From: Gambelia wislizenii
Taxonomy: Eukaryota; Chordata; Lepidosauria; Squamata; Crotaphytidae
Assembly (NCBI GenBank): GCA_030847615.1
Contig: JAUMIR010000003.1
Coordinates: 290,650,265 to 290,714,264, forward strand
Length of the DNA: 64,000 nucleotides
Direction: 5' to 3'
Translations under genes and position numbers: made by a program
In this document: positions 43,301 through 53,828 of the stretch, in pieces
How positions within the stretch are numbered: the first letter of the stretch is position 1
Layout: each line of letters begins with the position of its first letter
Notes under the pieces: model-generated
Told to the model about the DNA's origin: nothing
The model's database searches: none
Seen by the model: the letters and a program-made list of their open reading frames with translations, nothing else

Positions 43301-44197
43301 TGCGGACCCAGACCGGACCACCCCTCCGCCCTCTTGAATGAACACAAACACGTGGTTGCAAAAGAACATTGTATTGGTAACAGATATGTGCATAACTTCA
43401 GAAATTAGGTTAGGTACAGGTTAGTAACAAAACACGTTGAGGTAGATAAGTTGATTTCTATGCTACTTGGATATAGCTTGGCAATAAATTTGGCCGCAAC
43501 TTGCAAGCAAATGGTTGGCGTTAATGTATGGGTCGTGATCACAGCGCGGCCCGCTCATGTGGGCGGCGCAGGGTCCGGTCCATCCCGGATCCCTTCCCTG
43601 AAGGAGAGACCCTGGCCGAGCCGCCTGCTCGACGCTCTCTCCTTCCCTGAAAACAAGCATGTGTTATTACTATAAGGGGTCTCCTTCTGAACTTGAACTT
43701 GACCTTGAATTTGAACTTGCGCTTGATCTTGAACTTGGCAGAGACCCCTGAGCTCATGCTATTTTCACGACCCAATACATCCGCCCTGCAAATTGCGACG
43801 TAAATGAGCCGAGGGAGGGTGGGTGGGTGCCAATCTTTTTTGCGGCAAGCGGAGGGCGCTGCTGCCTGCTCCGCTGCCGCCTCCGATCTGGGAGGGGCGC
43901 GCCCGCATGCGCCCCTTTATCCGGATCGGCCCAGCCAATCGGGAGCGAGCTGCCTCGCTCCCGATTGGCCCGCACTCCTTTTCCCTCCCCAGCCGCAAGG
44001 GCGGCTGGGAAGGAGAAAGGGGGAAGATGGCGGCGCGCATGTTGCGCCACGCGGCCATCTCCCCTCCCCACCTCTCCCCCCCCACCCTCGCCTCGGCTGG
44101 GACCGCCGAATGAAGGGGGGGCGGAGCTACGGGCGGTGGTATGGGGGCGCCGGCCGGGCCGCAAACAGGCCCGCCGGCAAGCGGCGAGCCCCCTTGT
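43301..44197 (-). mobile_element. Solo terminal region of an Ngaro/DIRS-like element, copy 3
   Basis: On the minus strand it ends GGTCTGGGTCCGCA at 43301, like 45394 and 26486. It contains the AAGTTC hairpin (43677-43750) and a CpG-rich block (43820-44190) at its 5' side, ending near CCCTTG at 44196. The GC-rich block looks like a promoter island and yields long meaningless open frames on both strands. Confidence 0.7.
43677..43750 (-). repeat. Hairpin with AAGTTC-rich loop, copy 3
   Basis: AAGGGGTCTCC pairs with the right-hand GAGACCCCT. The loop carries about eight degenerate hexamers. Confidence 0.65.
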
Positions 44198-44349
44198 GTA
44201 ACAAGAAATGGTTGAAGTTCTACCACCCAAGGCAAGTAATAACTGTGGAGAAGCGTGGCTGAAGTATGCAGAGTGCAAATGTTGTAACAGGGTTTTTAGC
44301 TTACAAACTATATAACAAGTTGGGTCAAACAATAGGATTAAGCTCCATG

Positions 44350-44628
44350 GTCATAGAATCATAGAATTGCAGAGTTGGAAGAGACCACGAAGGCCATCCA
44401 GTCCAACCTCCTGCCATGCAGGAAATCACGATCAAAGCATCCCCGACAGATGGCCATCCAGCCTCTGTTTAAAGACCTCCAAGGAAGGAGACCCCACCAC
44501 GCTCTGAGGGAGTGTGTTCCACTGCCGAACAGCTCTGACTGTCAAAAAGTTCTTCCTCATGTTGAGGTGGAATCTCTGTTCCTGGAGCTTGCATCCATTG
44601 CTCCGTGTTCCAGTCTCTGGAGCAGCAG
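44350..44628 (-). mobile_element. CR1 LINE, 3' fragment (copy B)
   Basis: It has the CR1 tail (ATCATAGAATC) and 3' coding end identical in layout to 339-640 (for example GGAAGAGACCACGA; TGGAGCAGCAG). It stops near 44628. The fragment encodes only the last 60 or so residues of the CR1 protein on the minus strand. Confidence 0.9.
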
Positions 44629-44689
44629 CTTAAATGTTTATACTCGTTGTGACCTGTCTTCTATTAATACCATTCAGTGGTTTTCATAA

Positions 44690-45345
44690 CTTAAAGGGGG
44701 TGAAGAAAACACTGAAATAGGTAAAGTTTTTCTTTATCTTGGCTCAAACATTAACCAGAATGGAGACTGCAGTAAAGAAATCAGAAGAATACTAGGAATT
44801 GGCAGGCCAGCTATGAAAGAACTAGACAAGATCCTCAAGTGTAAAGATGTATCATTGAATACTAAAGTCGAGGTTGTCCAATCCATCATATTTCTGATTT
44901 CTGTGTATGGTTGTGAAAGCTGGACAGTGAAGAAAGCTGACAGAAGTAGCAACAGCTCATTTGAAATGTGGTGTTGGAGGAGAGTTCTGCAGATATTATG
45001 GACCATCAAAAAGACAAATAAATGGGTTCTAGACTCTAGAACCTCTAGACTCTAGAATCTAGAGTAAATTAAGTCTGAACTCTCATTAGTAGCCAAAATG
45101 ACAAAAACTGATTGTTTCATGCAGTGGACACATTATGAGATGACATGACTCACTGGAGAAGATTATAATGTTTGGTAAAATGGATAAAATGGAAGGCAGT
45201 AGGGAAAGGCAAAGATAACATTACAGGCTCAGTCAAGAAAACCACTGCCCCTGTTTTAGCAGGGCTGTTGATGATCAGGCCCTTGGAAGTCTCTCTTTCA
45301 TAGGGCCACTATGTTGAAGCTGACTTGAAAGCAAACAACAGAAAA
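44690..45345 (+). mobile_element. BovB LINE, 3' fragment
   Basis: The plus strand encodes the C-terminal RT region of a BovB-type RTE protein. The 3' end carries a block near 45290-45345 (CATAGGGCCACTATGTTGAAG, then GACTTGAAAGCAAACAACA) that aligns with the tail of the family A SINEs. It is 5'-truncated. Confidence 0.8.
44725..45055 (+). pseudogene. BovB reverse transcriptase, C-terminal remnant
   Basis: Readable strings are FLYLGSNINQNGDCSKEIRR, then MKELDKILKCKDVSLNTKV, VVQSIIFLISVYGCESWTVKK and FEMWCWRRVLQILWT. The order YLGS, SLxTKV, YGCESWTxKKA, FExWCWRR is specific to BovB-group RTE proteins. Catalytic RT motifs are not included. The frame ends in a small duplicated CTCTAGACTCTAGA sequence. 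Confidence 0.85.
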
Positions 45346-45730
45346 GTTAATATAATATCAGCCATGTGGTAAGGCTTTCCATTTAAAGTATATTGCGGAC
45401 CCAGACCATACTCCCCACTCTCCTCCCACATTGAAGACACATACAACTACAAGCTGTGTTAACAATTGTATTGGGTACAAGATAAACGTAAAGATTAAGT
45501 ATAGGTTAGTATGAAGATAATTGGCAATAAAAGGCCACAACTTGCTAATGGCTGCAAACGGTTGGAACTATTGCATGGGTCCAGATCCCTTCATTGCCCA
45601 CCCTGTGTTGGCCAGTGGCCCAATGTCAGTTGCTACTGACTCAGCCTGGAGGGGAGAACTCCTGGCCAAGCCATCCCACATGACTGCACTCCCCTCCCCT
45701 GGAAACAGGCTGTTAACAAATAAATGGAGG

Positions 45731-45788
45731 GAAGGGGTCTCTGTGAACTTGAACTTGAACTAGAACTTGAACTTGACAGAGACCCCCC
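45731..45788 (-). repeat. Hairpin with AAGTTC-rich loop, copy 4
   Basis: GGGGTCTCTGT pairs perfectly with ACAGAGACCCC. The loop is five near-perfect AAGTTC units on the minus strand. This is the cleanest of the four copies. Confidence 0.75.
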
Positions 45789-45935
45789 ATTCCCCACCTA
45801 CCTGGATCAGGGCCCATGCCATCCACCTAGCAAATTGTGACAAAAGGTAACATAAACATACATAACTCATAACAGGGAGGGTAGGTGGGCCTTTGGCTCC
45901 TTTTGAGCCACTGAGAAGCCCAAGGTGGGGGCCAG

Positions 45936-45943
45936 CTTATATA
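45936..45943 (-). promoter_or_regulatory. TATA box of solo Ngaro-like terminus, copy 4
   Basis: TATATAAG on the minus strand before CTGGCCCCC, the same position as in copy 1. Confidence 0.5.
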
Positions 45944-46207
45944 CTGTCCCTGGTGCAGGCTCCAACATCATCTAGCCACACCTCCCTCTTACTCGCGATG
46001 GACCAATCGGGGTGAGGGAAGCTCAGCCTGATTGGTGCATCTTTCCCACTCCTTCCCAGCCACAGGGAATGCTGGGAAGGAGAAGGCCAACAATGGCGGC
46101 CCCCCGCATCGGCCATGCGGCTATGGGGTCCATTCAGGGAGGAGACCTCGGGGGTGCAGGCTGGGCAACAAAAAGGCCCCACCAGCAGGCCGATAAGTGC
46201 CCTTGTA

Positions 46208-46962
46208 TTTCAGAGCCAGATAAATGTTATATCTTGCATCTTATATGCAAGGCAAAACTGAAGGAGAGGAAGAGGAAGCATTAGCACCTAAAAGCAACCT
46301 GAAATCCATAATATAAAATCTGAACACTATGACAACTAGCTTGAACTCATACATGAATGTTTGTTCTCTGTTATGCACAAAAATAATCAGGCTAGTCAAT
46401 TTCTGTTTCTGTAAGCAGAAATGAGATTTTATGTAAATGAGATTCTTAACTTGGAGTACTAATGTATTAACATCATGGAGTAGAAAATAAGGTCATCTAT
46501 GAAAATTTGCTGAAATGTACAATATAACCTTCTAATTGCAGGTACTACATCTAATGCAGTGTACTGTGAAATGATTTTATTTCCTCCCCCGCCTCACAAA
46601 ACTTTTAACAAAGGCCCTTGCGATGCACCCTTTCAAATTGGGGAGAATTGCAAGAGTCTAAAAAGCGGATAGTTCCTGAAGCCACTAAGTAAGAAATGGC
46701 CAGGATGACAAAGTGTTGTAACAGTTTGACATTCATTAAATATTGTACAACTTTAGAAGATAGAAACTGGAACATGCTGCCCCATTCTGAGTATGCATAG
46801 GTTTTGTCATATTAATTTAGGCAATTAGTATAATTCATATTATCAATATCACAACTTTCTAGGACTAATTCAGGAAGCACCAGAATGGAGATGGTTCTGG
46901 GACAGTGCAGAATATATGCTGAGATCTCTCAATATAAGGTAGGCGAATCTCTTACTTCTAGC
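46208..46962. other. Unannotated sequence
   Basis: No supported gene or repeat. Confidence 0.4.
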
Positions 46963-47850
46963 TATACCTGGCGTAACATACGCTGTTATCTCCATATATG
47001 AAACACTTTGGTATGTTTCCATTCCCATTCTGTTGATCGGCTACTTAGGAAACATGTCAGGAGTATGATCATTTGACGCAATAATATATAACCTTTCAAA
47101 ATAATTATAATGACTAATTTCATGCCAAGAGCCCCCCGGCCTCCATGCAACTGTGCAGACACACACACAGGGCTAGACATACACAAAACACTAGACACAC
47201 ACACACCATGCATGCCAGGATGCAAGAGCCCCACCACCACCATGGAACCACATGTGCATACACACACACCATGCTACACACACACACACCACACTACACA
47301 CAAACCACAAGAACATGAGAGTCCCTCTGCTGCCACCATGCAACCACCATGTACACACATACCATACTACACAGAGACACACCACACTACACAGACACCA
47401 CACGGCAGGATATGAGAGTCCTTCCACAGCTGGCATGCAACCGCACATGCACACACACCACACTACACAACACACACGACATGATGCAAGAGCTCTTCCA
47501 CCACCACCATGCAACTGTGTATACACACACACCATGCTACACACAAACCACACATGCATGGACACAAGACCCTTTCCGTTGCCATCATGCAATTGCACAA
47601 ACACATACACCACACTACATACACACCCCACAGTACACCCCCATGCTACACCCCCCATGCTACACCTCCACACATGCTACACACATACCATGCTACACAC
47701 ATACCATGCCAGGACAAAATAACCCCTCTGCCACCATGTTTAGAAAGGACTTGAAGGTTTCCACATGTTTCTGCCCCCAGTATGCTGATTGGCTGCCCAA
47801 CAGGAAGCTTTGATTGGTTGGGAAGTTTCCCACTGTCAGGATTTGGGGCA
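46963..47850 (+). repeat. Element with internal CA-rich minisatellite, copy 1
   Basis: Starts CTAGCTATACCTGGCGTAAC. The 5' flank (AACACTTTGGTATGTTTCC; AATATATAACCTTTCAAA) and 3' flank (GTTTAGAAAGGACTTGAAGG; GATTGGCTGCCCAACAGGAA) are shared with 55832-56490. Between them lie about ten irregular units of CCACCATGCAAC plus CACACA tracts (47110-47735). Long open frames here are artefacts of the CA repeat. Class unknown. Confidence 0.7.
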
Positions 47851-48109
47851 TGGGATGGTTAGGATACAAGGGTATGCTTTTGGAGTTGCATCTTCTGGCA
47901 CTGTTGCAGTGTCCTTTCATATGTCCCGCTTTTGCATGTTTGTTACAATGACCTAGGAAAATGACAGACACAGCAGGGGATGCTTAGATGTTGAGCAACA
48001 GAATGGATGTTTCTGACCTGGCACAAAAATGAGAGGATATCCAAAAAGTAACTTTGATCATCATAGAGGCTGTGACCCTTGAACCACTTGGCTGAGAAAC
48101 TGGTATTTT

Positions 48110-48110
<1 letters not shown>
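47840..48110 (+). repeat. Dispersed repeat, 3' module, copy 2
   Basis: Follows directly on the minisatellite element and aligns with 16495-16815 in the same orientation. Confidence 0.6.

Positions 48111-48142
<32 letters not shown>
48111..48142. repeat. (AC)n microsatellite
   Basis: About 16 uninterrupted AC units. Confidence 0.95.
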
Positions 48143-48147
<5 letters not shown>

Positions 48148-49480
48148 ACAAGACAGAAAGATGTGGGTGTATTAATATTCAAGAAGCAAAACCATTATTT
48201 TCTAAATGAATCATGGCTTATTTTTAGTTTTCCATATGTACCTTAGATTTTGGTCTGATATTTTACATTAAATTTGGTTGGAATAACTGAGGCAAAGTCC
48301 CATAAGAATTTAAGTATATGGTACATGGTATATGCTAAATGATTGAAAAGCCAAACATTCTTATCATGTGAGTTCTTTATTATTATTTTTTTATCACCAC
48401 AGAACTGAGATCTAATCTACTCACTTCAAATATCTACCAGGCCTTGAACATATTTGCTTTAATCCTTTAGGCTGCAGTTCTATACACACTTACCTGGCAG
48501 TGTTTCATTAAGCTGACTGAAACATACTTCTGATTAGTTGAATTCATTTCCCCTTTTATCTGTCATATGCTTTGTTCAGCAGCTCTGAATCCTTTGTGCT
48601 TTATCTGCAGATTGTTCACAAAACATGTTCTTTGTTTTCAATCTTTAAATATCCAATTTGGGATTTCTGCTCATAACTTGATTTTAAGATTTTTGGAGGG
48701 ATTTTAGGTGATATGATCAATTTGCATTCTTCACATTTTGCATCATACAAAGTATGAGCAGTGCAAATGGTTTCACTCTGTATTTACTCAGATGCAGTGT
48801 ATATTTATGTAATGTAAAAATGCTGTTACAGAAGTATACATCATGTTCTTTCTTAATCATGTTATGTACTAAAATGCCAAATCTTTAATAAACTTTTATA
48901 TAATAACCAAGAAGTGAGTAACATGAACAACTCATATTACTGATGTTTTCAGTAAGTGACCTGATGTTTTCTTCATGAAGGACAAAATATATAGTCATTT
49001 GTACTAATAATGTATCAGTGTTTACAGATAGTATTTTCAGGAATATCGCTTACTTATTTTAAGTGAAGTATTTATTTTTATTATATTTAATCCACAGACT
49101 ACTTTTGCTGCTAGAGTAGCAAATAGCTCTTACTTTTACCAAAAGCTCAAAATGGATTCAGATTAACTGATATTTTTAAAATGAATGTATCCAATTGAAG
49201 TCTGTGAGACTACTGGCGACTGTGTCTCATGTAATTTATGTTTCATGTAATTTGGAAGAAAATTTGACTAGATGTTCTTTCTTAATTTTTGTTTTCTAAT
49301 AAGGAAGTGTATGAGTGTGCCTATGCACCATAGCTCTCAACTATTAAACCCTGAAAATTGATATGCATATTTACAGGACCTGAGGTTATGCATCTCAAGG
49401 TTATTTATGATGGGGGGGGCACATGCAGCCTGCGCTGTGGTATTGATTCATCAGGTAGCATTTAATTACTAGATGACTAG
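48143..49480. other. Unannotated AT-rich sequence
   Basis: No supported feature over about 1.3 kb. Confidence 0.45.
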
Positions 49481-49692
49481 GGGGCTGTCTACACTGCAAA
49501 AATACAGCAGTTTGACACCACTTTATCCACCATAGTTCTATCCTATGAAATCCTGGTATTTGTAGTTTTGTTAGATATTTAGCCTTTTCTATCAGAGAAC
49601 TCTGGTGCCTCACCAAACTACAAATATTAATATTCTACTATGGTGGATAAAGTGGTGTCAAACTGCTATATTTCTGCAGTGTAGTCAGGCCC
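49481..49692. mobile_element. Palindromic Harbinger-like MITE, family 4
   Basis: Starts GGGGCTGTCTACACTGCA and ends TGCAGTGTAGTCAGGCCC, with TAG on both sides (49478-49480, 49693-49695). Inner arms pair (CAGTTTGACACCACTTTATC with GATAAAGTGGTGTCAAACTG) and include the words ACTACAAATA and TATTTGTAGT. Confidence 0.85.
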
Positions 49693-49932
49693 TAGGTCAC
49701 AGACACCAAAATCCTTGCGGGGAGTCAAGGAGGGCTCCTCATGTCTGCTTAATCTTTAGAGGTATACTCAAGAGCAGGAAGTCATGATGTTTGCATCAAA
49801 TATGTGCAGGTATTCTGGGTTTGGATCATGGAAGACCAGCCTACACCGCCTTTTCTTCTTGTCTTTCCATTTTTGGAACAATATGGGTTTTATTAATTTA
49901 GAAAATACCTTGTCTGTTCATAATTCCAAGTA

Positions 49933-50276
49933 CAGTAGCACCCCCATATCTGCTGATTCACCAACTCCTGATTCACTTATCCACGGTTGGTGATGGCAGG
50001 GAGGTGGACAAGGGAGGGGAGGAGGAGGAGGAGAGCAGGTCGTCTCCATCCTCCCTTTCCTGCCAGGGTCCAGTGGCATTGTGGTGGGGGTGGGGTGGAC
50101 AGAGCAGGGAGGGAGGAGGAGGAGAGCAAGTTGCCTCTGTCCTCCCTTCCCTATGGTGCAGTCCAGTGGTGCAGTGGAGGGTGGTGGTGGATGGGGAGCG
50201 TCCACTGTTATCTACAGATTCCAGTATCCGTAGGGGCCCCTGGAACCAATCCTCTGTGGATACAGGGGTGCTACTA
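49933..50276. mobile_element. Tigger-like MITE, copy 3 (distinct subfamily)
   Basis: Starts CAGTAGCACCCCCATATC after TA and ends ATACAGGGGTGCTACTA. Close to the right end is CCCTGGAACCAATCC, as in Tigger termini. The interior is GGA/CCT-rich. Confidence 0.7.
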
Positions 50277-50410
50277 TGTGTTTATGTAAGTATAATACAC
50301 ACACTTGAACATTAAGATAAAAACAGCTTCCTAAGAAGAAAAAGGAGAGTTCCTGCTGCCTCGTATGTGCTTTCCCCTTCCCTTCCTTGGCTGAATCTCT
50401 CTCTCTCTCT

Positions 50411-50470
50411 CTGGCTTCTCTTCACAAATGAAGATTCAGGAAGGACTCATACCGCGCTTTCTGCAAGCGT
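50411..50470 (-). repeat. 50-bp hairpin module, copy 3
   Basis: On the minus strand: ATGAGTCCTTCCTGAATC, the stem-loop CTTCA-TTTG-TGAAG and AGAAGCCAGAGAGAGAGA. A CT run (AG on the minus strand) follows. Confidence 0.65.
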
Positions 50471-50691
50471 GCTGATGACTAAAAAGGCCAATCCGAGATA
50501 AACAAGTCCGGTTTCAGAAACCACAGCAGAAGGTCTCCTTGGGTGATGTTTCCGGGTTGGCAGCTTTCTGTGTTTTGTAAGTTTTATTTTGTAAGGTGCA
50601 CTGGGGAGATAACACATGTTTGTGAGGAAGAGAAAAGGGTAAGGAGAAATAAGGAATGGGATGCGGACAGAACTCCAATTTGAGTTACTTT

Positions 50692-51252
50692 GGACTTTAT
50701 CAGACTACCCCCCTAAACCCCATTCTTTTGCAGTTTTTCTTCTGCAGTTTTTAAGCTGGCAAAAGAACTCCCCATGTCACTTACCTTGCATCTGTGCTAA
50801 AGGCTTCCCCAGCAATGAATGACGAGTGAATGGAACTCCATTCACTTCCTTTATTGAAATCCCATGGATTCTCGTGAGAATACATAATGTGGGAATTTTT
50901 TTAGAAAAAAACAAAAATAACAAAGTTATAGTTTTAAAAAGCACACAAACACACTATAAAAGTCCCAAGTAAACTGTGGAATGTCATAAAAAGTGTGTCA
51001 GCTACCTGGATGTTGCAATCTCACCCAAAGTGTTCTTGCCAGACTGGCCATTGGCACTGCATTGACATGAGTACAATGGTGCGTGGATTCAAACACTAGC
51101 CATAGAGGACCAATTGATGGCTTGGGCCATCAATAAAAAGTATGGTTTTTAAACTGGACATGATAATGAAAGGGCAATGTCACCTGGTATTTGCACCCTT
51201 TTGCGATCATTAGGTGTCCTTATGACACCATATTTAATAGTCTGATAAAGTC
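50692..51252 (+). mobile_element. Harbinger-like MITE, family 1 long form, copy 3
   Basis: Ends GGACTTTATCAGACTA and TAGTCTGATAAAGTC, flanked by T runs. The middle (GAATGGAACTCCATTCACTT; CAAAGTGTTCTTGCC; GATGGCTTGGGCCATCAAT) aligns with 52022-52601. Confidence 0.75.
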
Positions 51253-52018
51253 TTTTGTCTTTCTGGCTGAACACTTTGCTGTATCCATGTTCACTGCTGC
51301 TATCTTTTTTTCCCCCAAATATCTTTTCATCTATTCATTATTTCTACAGTTGAACATGTTGGCTTTTTAAAATTATTAATCTGACATGAAAGAAAAAAAA
51401 CATTGAATATTGTTTTCTCTGTTTGATTGGCTTGTTGGTGATTTATCACATTTTGGGTGATTTTTCATATGCCAGGACTTGTCGGCGTGGAATGTGTGTG
51501 TCCAATATTGGCTGTTTTCTATGAAAAATCCACGGCTTATTCAGAGAATGAAATTGTCTCAAAAAGTCCCCAAAGGCAATAGCTTATACCGACAATGCTG
51601 AACATAGACATAGCTGGAGAATTATACATGCCTCAAGCAGGATTTTGAAAATTCCAAGCTATACCTGTTGAATATTTGCATTGTCTGTAGTTGCTGAAGG
51701 CAAAGGAGGTCAGTGAGAGGGAAACATGATAAACAAAAGGTGTTGTTGAGTATCATGAAATAGCTTTGGCTGTAGGCTGTATGCTACTAAATTACATGTA
51801 AAGAATCTAAGAAACCCATGCCTTTTTATCTATAAAGCAACAAGTGCTTCTGAGTAGAATTTAATGGGATGGTGGTCATGGCAGGGGTGTTGGTTAACTC
51901 TTTCACGAGCCATGAGAAAATAGTTTGCACAACACATAGATCTTGCTGCCTGGATATTGAAAACTAGATTATGGGAAGCATGAGAGAGAGAGAGTGCCAG
52001 GAATGGTGAGAAGGAGAG
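51253..52018. other. Unannotated sequence
   Basis: No supported feature. Confidence 0.4.
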
Positions 52019-52021
52019 TTA

Positions 52022-52601
52022 GGAGATTATCAGACAGGAACACACACAAAAAAAATATTCCTGTTCCACAGTATCCAATCCTTCCCTGGAACAATAACCC
52101 ACCCCACCGCACTTACCACCCCACCGCACTTCCCATCAACAGGCAGCCCAGGAATGAATGGAGCTCCATTCACTTCCTGGACTGAAATCCACCCATTCTT
52201 GCAAGAAGATATGAGCAGGAGTAATTAAAAAATAAATATAAAAATAATTTTAAAAAAAGTTACAAAAAGCACATACACACACTTTAAAACTTCCAAGTAA
52301 ACCAGGGAATTTTTTTAAAAGTGCATCGCTTACCTGGATGTCCCAATCTCAGCCAGAAGTGTTCTGCAAGGTCTGCCCATTGATGCTGCATTCATGAGAG
52401 TTAAATGGCCCAAGGTTTCACACCAGCAATGCTGGCACCAAATCACAATGGGGGATCTTTTGACGGCTTGGCCCGTCAATAAAAAGAAACACTATAATGA
52501 TGCCAGCAGAACGCAAAAGGATGACATCATCTGATATTGGTGTCCTTTTGTGTTCCTATGGCATCATTATGGTGCCACATTAGCCATTTCTGATTATCTC
52601 C
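52022..52601 (+). mobile_element. Harbinger-like MITE, family 1 long form, copy 4
   Basis: Ends GGAGATTATCAGACAG and TTTCTGATTATCTCC, with TTA on both sides (52019-52021, 52602-52604). It contains GACGGCTTGGCCCGTC, a small internal hairpin shared with copy 3. Confidence 0.85.
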
Positions 52602-52604
52602 TTA

Positions 52605-53587
52605 GACATGAAAAAATTGAATTATCTGCTATAGTGGTTCAGTGTCAATGCATCCCAATTCCAGGATAAGAATCTTGGATCAAATCACTTAAAAATGCAG
52701 ACCAAACATAATTTCAGTTGGACCCTTTCCTAAGGCAAGAGAGGCATATCCCTCAGATACTATTGAGGGGGTGGGCAGAGAGGTAGAACACCAGCCAGAT
52801 TCTGAAAGAGAGACATATGTATTATTTGAGACCTATTCTGAATCCCCTAACCTAGCTGGCTGTCCTCAGACTCAGTGGAAGAGACTAGCCCTCAATCACC
52901 AGTGTCTAAGTACAGTTCAGTGAGTACTTCTGATAACTTTATGTACATGAACTGGTGTTTGTGTTTGTTTGTTTGTGTGTGTGTGTCATCTTCTCCACTG
53001 CATAAGGCAGCAAAATGTCTTTGGCTGGCCCTAAAGACATCTTCTCCATCCATAGCACTCAAATTTCTCCATGAGGAACTATTGATCAAGAGGTATCGAA
53101 GAGGGGAATTAGGTAGGGCACAAGGAAGTGAAAGCATTTTGCCTCATTTCATATGTGTATGTTTGTGTTTTAAAGAGCTCAGAACAGCTCAGAAGAAAAT
53201 ACTTTGTTAAATGATCCCTGTTTTATTATTGATCAGATAACTATTTCATCTTCTGTTTTCTTTCCTGGAAATTGATGGGCAAATATTATTGACTGAATTA
53301 TTACTAGAATACTAGCAACAGAGTACTAAAACTGTCATTAATAGAATACATGTGCATACTAATGCAGAAAATTTTGTACTGTAAGATTATATGGCATGAC
53401 CAGGCTACCAAAAAATATTCTTGGACATGGGTAGAATTTATTGAATACCAAGAACAAAAGAAAAATAATAAGGCTAGTTATAAGCTGCATAAAAATAAAA
53501 GTTGACCATGCAATACTGTACAATTTGCTTTTTAAACAACTGTTAGAATCTGTTTTAATTGCATCTTATTTTCCCTTTTTGGAAATA
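52605..53587. other. Unannotated sequence
   Basis: One plus-strand open frame of 111 codons (52875-53210) has no recognised domain and contains a TG-repeat-encoded CVCVCV tract, so I do not call it a gene. Confidence 0.4.
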
Positions 53588-53826
53588 CATTGTCCCTTCA
53601 CATTCGCTGGGGTTTGGTTCCAGGACCCCCCCCCCCCCCCCGTGAATACCCAAATCCATGAATACTCAAGTTCCATTATATACAATGGCATAGTAAAATG
53701 GTGTCCCTTATATAAGATGGCAAAATCAAGGTTTGCTTTTTGGATTATTATTTTTTTAAGAATATTTTCAAGCCGTGAATACTTAAAACCTTGAATGCCA
53801 AATCCGTGAATGTGGAGGGACAACTG
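53588..53826 (+). mobile_element. Tigger/pogo-like MITE, copy 2
   Basis: CATTGTCCCTTCACATTC at the left and GGAGGGACAACTG at the right, with TA at both flanks (53586-53587, 53827-53828). Very similar to 2914-3144. A run of 17 or so C bases lies at 53624-53641. Confidence 0.85.
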
Positions 53827-53828
53827 TA

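Larger units (their letters stand above)
45394..46207 (-). mobile_element. Solo terminal region of an Ngaro/DIRS-like element, copy 4
   Basis: Minus-strand end GGTATGGTCTGGGTCCGCA at 45394; 5' side near CCCTTG at 46205. It includes the AAGTTC hairpin (45731-45788) and a TATA box (45936-45943). TATT lies directly outside both ends (45391-45394 and 46206-46209), which could be a 4-bp target duplication or chance. Confidence 0.7.

Noticed and set aside
43754..44332. Open frames up to 192 codons on both strands in a GC-rich block
   Set aside because: High GC makes stops rare. The block belongs to a solo retroelement terminus with related copies that lack these frames, and no domain is visible.
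47110..47813. Several overlapping open frames of 80-160 codons on both strands rich in His, Thr, Cys and Val
   Set aside because: They are translations of a CA-rich minisatellite; every frame stays open because of base composition.
52875..53210. 111-codon open frame as a possible host exon
   Set aside because: It crosses a TG repeat and lacks any recognised domain or splice-site support.
53624..53641. Long C run as a biological signal
   Set aside because: It is a slippage-prone homopolymer within a Tigger-like MITE; the other copy has six or so C bases.
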